Assembly: GCA_015679605.1 (NCBI GenBank)
Contig: JAAAVE010000342.1
Span: 1 to 22,053, forward strand
Origin: Podila epigama
Lineage: Eukaryota > Mortierellomycota > Mortierellomycetes > Mortierellales > Mortierellaceae
Length of the DNA: 22,053 bases
Direction of reading: 5' to 3'
The translations under genes and the position numbers were made by a program. Every line of letters begins with the position of its first letter. Position 1 is the stretch's first letter. Shown in pieces: positions 9,619-18,400 of this stretch. The notes under the pieces are model-generated. The model worked only from the letters and a program-made list of their open reading frames with translations, was not told where the DNA came from and did no database searches.

Positions 9619-10738
9619 TCATTCTTTCTTGTCCTCCTTATTGTCCTCGTCATCCTGTACTGCCGTCACCGAGTAGACCTCCACCATGGACTTTGCAAAA
9701 GCTCGGTACTCCTCCAAGTCGCGCCAGTTGCGGATTGAGAGATCCTTCTCGACCTCCTCCTTGACGCGCCACAACGGCGTGCTCTTCTTGAACATGGCCG
9801 TGGTCACCTCTCCGGATGGCAAGGCTGCGAAATGGTCAATGATGTTGGCCAAGTGAATGTCGGCCAAGCTCAACTGTAACATGAAAAGAGTGAAAGATAA
9901 TGAGTGTAAGTAAAAGAATAATAAATATCTATTTCCTGTGACATGGCCAACACCAGACTAGTATAAAAAGAGTGCAGTTACCCTGTTACCAATATAATGA
10001 CCATTGGAGCCGTTGTTCTTGAGATGGAACTCGTGGTCTTCAATGAAAGCTGGTAGGGTTTTTGTGAGGAACTTTTCCAAACCGACCTTGCGTTTGTCAG
10101 CATGCGTCCAAGACACGTTCTGGAAGGATCGCTCTCGGAGGTAGTGGATATTGGAGTAGAAGGCCTTGATCTGGTATTCTTCCCACTCGTTGTCTCCCAA
10201 AAGGTTGAATCGCTTGGCAAGAAACTGATCTACCACGATGGTCTCTGCAAGGGTGACCTCCTAGGTTGTCATTTGTGATTGTGTGAGTTTGCAAAAAATG
10301 AAAGAGACAATGAGCACTATCGACTGACAGAGATGCGAGTATGCTTTACACTGTACGAGATGAAAAGTCCTTGTTCTTACATGTCCTTTGACAGACCTGA
10401 TTTTCAGAATAGGAAGAGCTCTGAATGGAGTCTTGAATTCTCCAGCGGCCCATGCATTGAACTAACAACAAACAATTTGTTCATGTCAATTGAAGTCATG
10501 TATATTTGCTTCCTTGGTAAAGGATCGGTGAATATTTTGTTATAAGACTTCTTACATCGACAACGTGATTCTTCCATGAGACTCTGCCATAAGACAAGAG
10601 ATCTCTTGCTGTTGCTCCGGCCGAAGGAATTCCCCAGTAGTAAAGAGTAAAGGTGGCATTGGCGTCTGAGATGACATCCAGGCTTTCAGCAGATGAACGG
10701 TCTGAAAACTTTATGAGGCGTTCGAGGGCTGCAGTCAT
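9619..10738 (-). CDS. Glutathione S-transferase B (tandem copy)
   Basis: Four exons on the - strand: 10738-10556, 10461-10381, 10260-9982 and 9873-9619. All junctions are phase 0 and GT-AG, and the product is 265 residues. The layout mirrors GST-A: exons 1 and 3 have identical lengths (61 and 93 codons). The GST N-terminal domain has FTLYYW with Tyr34 as the likely catalytic residue, LPILKI with the cis-proline, and AETIVVDQFLAKRF in the glutathione-binding segment. The all-helical C-terminal domain carries LSLADIHLANIIDHF. By my count exon 3 is about 82% identical to that of GST-A (76 of 93) and exon 1 about 61% (37 of 61). Unlike GST-A it ends in a charged tail (QDDEDNKEDKKE). It should be a cytosolic glutathione-conjugating enzyme. 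An AT-rich TATA-like stretch (AAAATAAATA on -, 10840-10849) lies about 100 bases upstream of the ATG. Confidence 0.93.
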
Positions 10739-11306
10739 GGTGTTCAAATGTCCTTTTTGAGAATCTAGAAAGTGGTCGTTTTTTTTTGTGTGTGTGTGTT
10801 GTAACGAGACAAAGTGGGAAGACAGAGGCAAAAGGCTGGTATTTATTTTCAAGTGTGACAAAAAGGTATGCGTCAATTAGAGTGTTCAAGACGCACAGAT
10901 CGTTCAGCTATTCATCATGGCAATGACGAAAAAAATAATAGCCATGTGCGAAATGATGATGCTCGCTCTCAAGGACCCTCGTTCATGCCTCATTAGATTG
11001 ATCTTTGTATTGCCCAAACAGCCCGCTGCGGAAAAGCTGCGGAAAAGCTGCAGAGGCGGTCCCACAATGCAAACCAAAATGACAAATCAATTGTTTGGAT
11101 AGACAACAAAGTGGAGCGTCATTCAAAAGAAAATCGCGATAGACATGATGTCCGAGCTCCCATGTCTCTCTCTCCCGTAGTTTTGTTCAACACAAACGGC
11201 GACCACATTAATCGATTGCCAAAAGTAGATTGTTCATGTCACCATGCAGGCACTCCTATCTATCTCATTCCTTGTGCCAACGGATTTTTTTTATCTCTTT
11301 CGCGCG

Positions 11307-11329
11307 CTCTCTCTCTCTCTCTCTCTCTC
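11307..11329. repeat. (CT)n microsatellite
   Basis: An uninterrupted CT dinucleotide run of 23 bases, in the upstream region of GST-B. Confidence 0.9.
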
Positions 11330-12318
11330 GTCATACTCTCATACACACATTCATTACACCATGCACTCCTGACAACTAAAGAGGTTCATTACCTCCAGTG
11401 CATTTAGACGACAAAGTTGCATGCTGTCATGTCTTTGATATAGAGAGTGTCATTCATTGTCTAAGACAATAGCAACGAATAGAATGAGTCGAGTAAAGAG
11501 CGTGGGCATCTGGCGAATGTCACGTCCATCTAGGGCGATTTTTGTTTCCATGTCAACTTTTTTTTACCAAAGACTCGAGCCTTCGGTACATTCCTTTCCG
11601 TGGAACGACTTTTCATGTTTTTTCTCCCATCTCATCCTTCCCATGTCGTCTCTATCTCTATCACTATCTTTTTCACTATCTTTCAAATATCGTTCTGTTG
11701 AATGATGCTTAGCAGATTTGCTACTCAAGCAAAACATTGCACCTGAAGGAGAAAGGGTAGTAGAGACTTGCCAGAAGAGAGAAACAGAGAGGGAAAAAAA
11801 AAGGGGAGGGGGGCGATGAGAAGGAGAAGGAGGAGGTGGAAAAAAAAAAAAGAAAGAAAAGAATGAAAGGGGCGGGTGGAAACTGCCCTGTCTGGGGCTC
11901 GGTTTGCACGACAAAAACTCATTTTCATACATGAAGGAAGAAACAGAAATGAAAATGAATGGAAAAAAAGGGTCGCATGGGTAAGGCAAGGGTGCATGGG
12001 CAAGAGGGTAGGGATAGACCACATACACCAGTTTCGATTATTCTCGCATTCATTTCTTTTGGAGAGAAAGATGGAGAAAGAGTGAGAAGGGGAGAGAGAA
12101 GAGAGAGAGAAATGCAACCTGCCTTACAACGATGTGGGAAAGGATGCTTGATGGTCGATGGGATGCAACCGCGTTGGTTTGTTACAATGATCCTCTCCCG
12201 CGCTCTTCATTTTTGGAGCGAGGTGCTTGAAAGGCATTGCTTTGTAGATATGCAAAGTATGCAGATGTGCAGTTATGCAGATAGCAGATATGATACTTAT
12301 ATTTATATATATATCTTT

Positions 12319-12365
12319 GCGGTTGCTGCTGCTGTTGTTGCTGTTGTTATTGTTGATGTTGTCGT
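12319..12365. repeat. GTT/GCT trinucleotide tract
   Basis: An imperfect run of GCT and GTT triplets on +. On - it reads as AAC/AGC triplets. It lies in a noncoding setting. Confidence 0.75.
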
Positions 12366-12459
12366 GGACAGTCGTGTCATGTTGTGGCCGTGGAAATGAA
12401 GGTTCTTCTCCTGGAAATGGAACAGGAAACGATTTCCTTCGAAAAAGGGCACAAGGGGA

Positions 12460-12488
12460 AGAGGAGGAGGAAGAGGAGGAGGAGGAGG
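12460..12488. repeat. GAG/GGA purine trinucleotide tract
   Basis: An imperfect (GAG)n run on the + strand in noncoding DNA. Confidence 0.8.
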
Positions 12489-12831
12489 GATGCATTGGGG
12501 GATGGATGTCTGCAAAAAAGCCTTTGGACTGACCAAAGTGCTGTGTGCTGTGTACAGAGCAGACAAATAGAAAAATGACAGAAGGACAACCATACAGTGG
12601 GGGACCATTGAGATGTGGATTGTGATTCGCAATGAGCCTTATTCCTTTCTAGAGTTCATTCATTCATTGACCATCTACTCTTTCTTTTGCATGCAAAATG
12701 GATTGAATGAATATGACTTGTGAAAATGTAAAGTGAATGTGCTGTGCAACTGATACGCGCATATTACGCGTGTCACCGTGTGTTTGCGTGTTTTTATTCA
12801 AATATATTTATGTGTGTGTGAGTGAGCGTGT

Positions 12832-12913
12832 CACCCTTGTTTGGTTGCGTTGGGATTCGTGCGAAGCCCCATTGCAAAGTTGGTCCAAGCAACTTTGCCC
12901 TGCGGAAAGGGTG
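12832..12913 (+). ncRNA. Predicted multi-branched hairpin element (putative structured RNA)
   Basis: A 7-bp closing stem pairs CACCCTT (12832-12838) with AAGGGTG (12907-12913). Inside are two hairpins. The first is GGG-A-TTC with loop GTGC and GAA-G-CCC (12852-12869). The second is a perfect 9-bp stem, GCAAAGTTG / CAACTTTGC (12874-12882 with 12890-12898), with a 7-base loop. Together they would form a three-way junction. The pairings are seen in the sequence. I do not recognise a family, tRNA boxes or a snRNA signature, and the strand is undetermined because the complement folds equally well. Confidence 0.3.
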
Positions 12914-13078
12914 GAGACAGATCCAAAAAGTCGGGTAGGGTGTGTTTTCCTTGTTGTCTCCTTGTATTCTAAAACCAGTTGGCCTATCCATCCGTTCAAC
13001 TCTTTACGCAACCACTTTTTCCAAAGTAAAAGGAAGTAGACCCGCTTTGGGTGAGAGTTAAGGCGCGAAAGGGTAGAA

Positions 13079-13114
13079 GGTCAAGGTCAAGGTCAAGGTC
13101 AATGTCAAGGTCAA
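13079..13114 (+). repeat. Six tandem GGTCAA hexamers
   Basis: Six consecutive hexamers run from 13079 to 13114: four GGTCAA, then TGTCAA, then GGTCAA. It is the first of three clusters of this motif upstream of the RasGEF gene. Confidence 0.85.
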
Positions 13115-13232
13115 GGTAAGGTATAGACAGAAAGATAGACAGGTAAGGGAAATGCAATGAATGCAAGGGGGAGAAAAAAAAAAAGAAAAAAAAAAAGTGA
13201 GTCGTTACTACATGATTGACTGACTGTACCCC

Positions 13233-13250
13233 ATTGACCCCATTGACCCC
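13233..13250 (-). repeat. Two tandem ATTGACCCC 9-mers (GGGGTCAAT on -)
   Basis: Two perfect 9-base units at 13233-13241 and 13242-13250 contain the reverse complement of the GGTCAA core found at 13079 and 14236. Confidence 0.75.
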
Positions 13251-13567
13251 AATGCAAACAAACAAACGAACGCAAAACACACACAGACACCAAATAAAAA
13301 AAAAACGTTCACACACACAAATATGCATCCCATCCAACCATCCATCCCGCGCTTTTTTTTTTCTTTTCTCTCTGTTCCATGGTCTATGCGCGTCCCATTT
13401 CGCCATTGGTTCTTTGCGCGTTTATAATGAACACTCTCTCAAGTCCATCCTAATACCTCCATCCAACCTCCAACACTCCATGGAAATGGATGGCATTCCC
13501 GCGGACCTCTATCCCTCCCTCGTTTCCTCGTTTCCATGTAGGCCCATTGGGGTCCATTGTATAATTG

Positions 13568-13576
13568 TATATAAAA
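13568..13576 (+). promoter_or_regulatory. TATA-like TATATAAAA, possible RasGEF core promoter
   Basis: TATATAAAA lies just before the start of the G-depleted stretch that leads to the RasGEF ATG, about 1.87 kb upstream of that ATG. If used, it would imply a very long 5' UTR. Weak evidence from the motif alone. Confidence 0.2.
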
Positions 13577-13762
13577 CAAACGATTGCGTTTCGGAAATAA
13601 TGAAAGAATGTTTTCCTGTGCACCTTTTTTAATTCATTCTTTTCATCTCCCTGTTTGTTATTCACGTCCTTTTTCTCTCTCTTTTTTTCTCGTTCTCGTT
13701 CTCCCCCTTCTCTCGCTCTCTCTTTCGCTCTTTCGCTTGTCTACTTTGCAACTTTCGAGTTT

Positions 13763-13780
13763 ACACACACACACACACAC
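13763..13780. repeat. (AC)9 microsatellite
   Basis: A perfect AC dinucleotide run of nine units, within the G-depleted leader. Confidence 0.9.
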
Positions 13781-14235
13781 ATTCGTACACACACCCACTT
13801 GCAAAACACCCACTCGCAACACAACACTCGCAGCATCACAACAGTAGCATTCACGCATTCACATACACGACACTACACACACAAACACGACACTGACACT
13901 CACATACACGGCACTCGCATACACTGTAAGCACATACACTTCACAGACGAAGACACATTCATTATTATCTTTACACACTTCAACGCAATTACGCAGTATC
14001 ACTCGACATGACAATCAACCCCATCCATATCTGTGTCCAGTATCCTTGTCCTTTGTAACTGTTGAAAAATCAACAAGGCAACAGGCACATTCGCACACAC
14101 ACACATACATACATACACACAAAAATAAGGATCGATCCTCGAAAAAAAAAGAAAGCACACTACATAAAAAAGCAAATCGAGTCAGCCATTCCCAACAGCG
14201 ACATCCCATCCCATTTCGCTTCTTTCTTGGTTGCC

Positions 14236-14271
14236 TTGGGTCAATTGGGTCAATTAGGTCAACTGGGTCAC
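14236..14271 (+). repeat. Four tandem 9-mers, TTGGGTCAA type
   Basis: Units at 14236, 14245, 14254 and 14263 read TTGGGTCAA, TTGGGTCAA, TTAGGTCAA and CTGGGTCAC. The core GGTCA is shared with the repeats at 13079-13114 and, inverted, at 13233-13250. This is one of the few G-containing islands in the surrounding G-poor sequence. Confidence 0.85.
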
Positions 14272-14996
14272 TTTGTAAAAAACACAAAAACACAAAACAA
14301 ACAAAACAAAACACTTTGAGCACTCTTTCTTTCTTTCTTTCTGTTCTTTTGTTTTACTTTTTCCAACCCACACACAAAAAGGACCCTGTCTCTCTCTCTC
14401 GCTCTCTCGCTCTCTCAAGATAGTGCACGCGCCACATCGTCTCGCATCGCATCGCACTTTGGGCGAGAGGGGTGAGTTGCGCTTTTTTTCGTTCTTCGAT
14501 TGTCATTGCCAACATACATTCATACACTCGTGTACGCACACATACAACACATACACGCATACGTACAACACATACACATTCACACACACAGAAAACTACA
14601 CAACCAAACAATAACACCAAACACCAAACAACCAACAACCAACCAACACAGACTACAACACCCCTCCACCAGCACAACCACATTTTTTTTTTACACATTA
14701 CATTACATCAACACATTCATCCATCCATCCATTCATTCATTCCTGCTCTTCAGTCATTGCAACACCTCCATCTCATCTTGTTCCTTCGTCCTCATTCGCT
14801 CAGTCACTCATTCATTGTCTCGACACTTCTTATACTCAAAAACATCTCCCTCACAAAAAAAACTCAACCCAACCACTCTAAACGAACCAACTCTATTTAT
14901 GACCCTCCTGCATACACAATAATCTGCTCAGAATTTCCCCCCCAATCCAATCTATTTCAACACTCACTCACTCACTCACTCACTTCACTTTGTACA

Positions 14997-15285
14997 GTAC
15001 GTGGATGTGGATGTGGATGTCTATGAATGTGGATGTCAATGTCAATAGGTGCTAATATGCTTGTGCCTCATTTTAATTACATACACACACACACTACTCA
15101 CTCACTCAACTCAACTCCAAAACGTCCTTCTCCTCCCCCCCTACTCCAAATAAACCAACCCATCCCCCAAACCCATCATCACGCTCTGCATTCAAACTAA
15201 CCTGTCCTTTTCTCATCGTCTTACTCGCCTTACTCGCCTCACTCACCTCACAGGTTCTTTTCTTTTTTCTTTTTTTTTCCTGCAG
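14997..15285 (+). other. Possible 5' UTR intron of RasGEF
   Basis: The donor-like GTACGT begins at 14997. A very strong acceptor (long T/C tract then TGCAG) ends at 15285, and a CTAAC branch-point match lies at 15197-15201. The interval has an abrupt change from G-poor to G-containing sequence and holds upstream ATGs near 15004-15060 that splicing would remove. The branch-acceptor distance (84 bases) is longer than usual, so this is tentative. Confidence 0.3.
15001..15018. repeat. Three tandem GTGGAT hexamers
   Basis: GTGGAT is repeated three times, with further variant copies to about 15045. It lies in the probable leader or leader intron of RasGEF. Confidence 0.75.
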
Positions 15286-15445
15286 GACACACCCCGAGGA
15301 CAAGAATCATAAAAAAAGAAAGAAAGAAGGAAAGCAAGAAAAGAGTGCGGGTTGGCACGCTTTTTGCCTAAACCACCTTGACTTGTTCATCCACCATTCT
15401 CAAAAGGAACATTCATAAACAACAACAACAAAAACTACAATAACC

Positions 15446-18400
15446 ATGTCTTCTTCTTCATATCAACGGCATCGGTCACATTCTGCTCAAGTCAACCCTA
15501 CTCCCATCTCCACCTCCGGCTTCACCTCCACCTCCACTTCAACCTCCACCTTGCCCATCATCAACAAGAGCCCCCGTTCAAGGCATAATCGGGCCAAGGT
15601 GCGTTGGCCTACAAACTCTGACATTGTCTTCACCCCTTCGGCCGTCAACTGCTCTTCCTCCTCCTTTTCCTCGTCCTCATCCTCGTCCTTGGCCACGTCC
15701 CAAGCCAGCATGAATCATCTCGACGTCCTCACAGACACAGCCTTCGCCCACCCTTCGGCGCACCGTGTTCGCCCTTTGACCTCGACAACTCTCATGCAGG
15801 ACCAAACGCACTCTCCCACCTCCTTACACTCCTATTCTGCCTCCTCAGATCATACCACCCCTGGCTCAAAAGCATCCCTCCCACGCGTCAAACACTTGAA
15901 CGAGCAAAGACCCATCCCAACATCATCCACCGTAACAACAGTAGCATCCACTACTACTACTACCACCACCAACAACCATTCATCTCCATCCACCAAAGTC
16001 GCCATCCTTGGTCACGAACACACTCAATCCACTCCTCCAACACCACAACGGCCACCTCACTCCCCACGACAAAAACACCATCATCATACTCATCGTTATC
16101 ACCATCCGCTTAAATTGCAAAAGCAGCATCAACACCACCAGCATCAGTATCACGAAAAACAGCAAAAGCAGCAAGAGCTGCAAGAACAACTACAGCAACA
16201 GCAACAGCTACATCTACAACAACAGCTACAGCTACGGCAACAGGAACAACAGCATGAGGAGCAACAGCTACATTATCAAGAACAACAAACACAACACCAA
16301 CCACAGCATCATCATCATCATCATTCCCGCCACACACCTCGTCAATTACACACACCTCAAACCTCAGTCTCTCGTACCTCATTCTCTTCTGATCCAGAGT
16401 ACCTTGATGCCTTTGACCCTTATTCTCTTGGACAATTCCACAGCGAAAGGATCGCCTTTTCTTCCGGGTATCCTTCTGGCGCGGAATCAAACACAGAAGA
16501 AGAGAGGACGATGCCCTATTCAAGCATTAGGTAAACCAACACTTTTTTCTCGAGAGTACATCTTTCAATCCACATCCATTTGGTTTAGTCTCCTTTGTAA
16601 CTCTTTTGCATCTCCCGCAATCCACTAACCAAATTTATTTATTTTTCTCTATTTTTTTCTTTTCCAGGGATAATTCGAAACGTGAACGTCGTCGATCGCG
16701 CTCCTTTTGCACACCAGTCTCGCCCCGAGAGACACCCGTCTGTTCCCCACGGTCTCACACAAGTACCACTTCCTCCAAGCATGACGAACAACGCGACGAG
16801 ACAGACGTCACTCCTACCACCTCGCCAGCAGGAGAAACACCCACCGTCACCACCCCTCCTCCGCCATTGTCCAGCCAAGCACGCTCAAATGCCCCCAGGC
16901 CTCGGCGACGGCATAATTCCTGTGTTGCACCCAACACGCGGGAGTTTCACACCCTGGCTACTATCTTTGGCTGGGTGACATCCTCATCCACTTCAGGTAG
17001 CTGGCCCAAACGACCCGGTCGACAGCATGATCAGGGACGCGGAGATGCCACCGCTCCTAGTCCATATCCTCATGGAAGCCGCACCTATGGCTCTGACGAC
17101 AGCGACGACGACTCTGATCTCGAAGCCGCCCCACGTTGTGTGAACCTCCGAAGATGGCATTCAATGCGCGAGTCCAAGTAAGTATTGTCTATGTGTTCGT
17201 CCCTCCTTTCTTTTGTTTCGTTTCCGTTCTTTACTTTCTCCATCTCTATCTTTCTCTTTCATCCACCATGGAGCAATACATCTAACCAATAACTCAACTT
17301 CACCTATCCATAATGTGACCATACAGGAATGCCATCGTACCTACAGGGACTACAGAATATCATAGCCAAGACCCTGCTTCTGTTGGCGCGGCCATCGAAT
17401 ACTTGGCAGACCATAGTGACTCTGAACTCTCAGCACATCCTACCCCAACCAAGATGCGCAGGCAGAACATGACCGATGATAGTTTGGTTGGACGAGCTTC
17501 CATCTCGAAGCGTGGCTCCTTCAGCACCTGTGATGAATCATCTCGTTCCGCCACGCCTACTAATCCTTACCGCTCCGAGACCTACCGTCAAGGCTCTACC
17601 AGCACCAGTTCGCTTGAATTACTGACCCCTCCTCCAACCACCGCAGTCCAATATGATGCTGATGTAGACCCTTACCTGAATCACCATATTAGTCGTTCCA
17701 GGCGAAAACGACTACGGCAGTTAACCGCAGAGCGCCTGCCTCAGCTCGAGACGACGACCCTTGGTCAACCCAAGCCGTCAGCTCCACAGGAATCACCTCA
17801 TACAGATTCGAGCGAGACGACACTCATGTCTCCGCTGTCTGGCACGCACGGGAAGGACTCTGGGTATCTCTCCTTGTCGTTCAACCTGAAAAGTGCCTTT
17901 GGATCTGTTGTGTCTAACCACAGCACTACGCATAGCACCGCTGCATCGGAAGAGAGCGAGACCGAAGAGATGTTGGCTAAACTTGATGTTGAGTCGAACG
18001 ATATTTCCGAAATGACGAGACCCGACCCCTCTCCTACAGCTACTACAGTCATTACCCATCAGAACCAAAGCGTGAGCACCAACACCAACACCAACGCCAG
18101 ACTCAGCAGCGCCGACCGCTTGGGATTGGAGCCAACAGAAAAGGATAATAACGAGAAGCACCTGTCTGAGACAACCCTTGCACCTCCAACGCCTCCGACC
18201 CCACCAACCGTCACTGAAGCCGGACCATCGTTATCCTTGTCAACGGAACCACAGCCCCCAGTGATCCCACCACGGTTCCCTGAAATAGATGCACGTGTCT
18301 TTGACACTGCAGCAATAGACACACCTGATAACATCGTTTATGGGAGTCTTGAATCCTCAGATGCCGCGTCCGGCTCGTCTGAGCTACGACCCATTGTTGC

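Larger units (their letters stand above)
13640..14996 (+). other. G-depleted leader region upstream of RasGEF
   Basis: The + strand is almost entirely A, C and T, with CT runs, CA runs and CCAT/CATT repeats. For example, I count 11 Gs in the 240 bases 14581-14820. Such a composition suggests a long unstructured 5' leader transcribed on + or a nucleosome-poor promoter. It includes an (AC)9 run at 13763-13780 and the 9-mer repeats at 14236-14271. Confidence 0.5.
10739..15445. other. 4.7 kb divergent intergenic region without a convincing gene
   Basis: This region lies between the divergent GST-B and RasGEF start codons. All ORFs in it are short or low-complexity and show no domain I recognise. 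Contents in order: GST-B upstream DNA (10739-11420); a CT microsatellite; purine-rich + strand DNA (about 11740-12120); trinucleotide tracts (12319-12488); a hairpin-rich element (12832-12913); GGTCAA-type repeats; and a G-depleted stretch (about 13640-14996), probably the RasGEF leader. A protein gene too diverged to recognise or a noncoding RNA cannot be excluded. Confidence 0.65.

Noticed and set aside
11564-12632. Several overlapping ORFs of 60-154 codons on both strands
   Set aside because: Their products are runs of Phe, Ser, Pro, Glu or Arg generated by purine/pyrimidine and triplet repeats; no domain or consistent splicing pattern.
12737-13039. A 100-codon + strand ORF overlapping the hairpin element
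   Set aside because: The translation has no recognisable motif, and the antisense ORFs over the same bases are equally open, so coding is not supported.
13079-13114. Nuclear-receptor response element (AGGTCA half-sites)
   Set aside because: The hexamer matches animal nuclear-receptor half-sites, but fungi lack these receptors; kept only as a motif cluster.
13655-14922. Long + strand ORFs rich in Thr and His (for example 13655-14011 and 14500-14922)
   Set aside because: They arise from CA-rich and CATT-rich repeats in the G-depleted leader, where stop codons are rare in some frames; no conserved motif.
10739-15445. Transposon or insertion in the large gap
   Set aside because: I found no reverse transcriptase, transposase or integrase fragments, no long terminal repeats and no clear target-site duplication.
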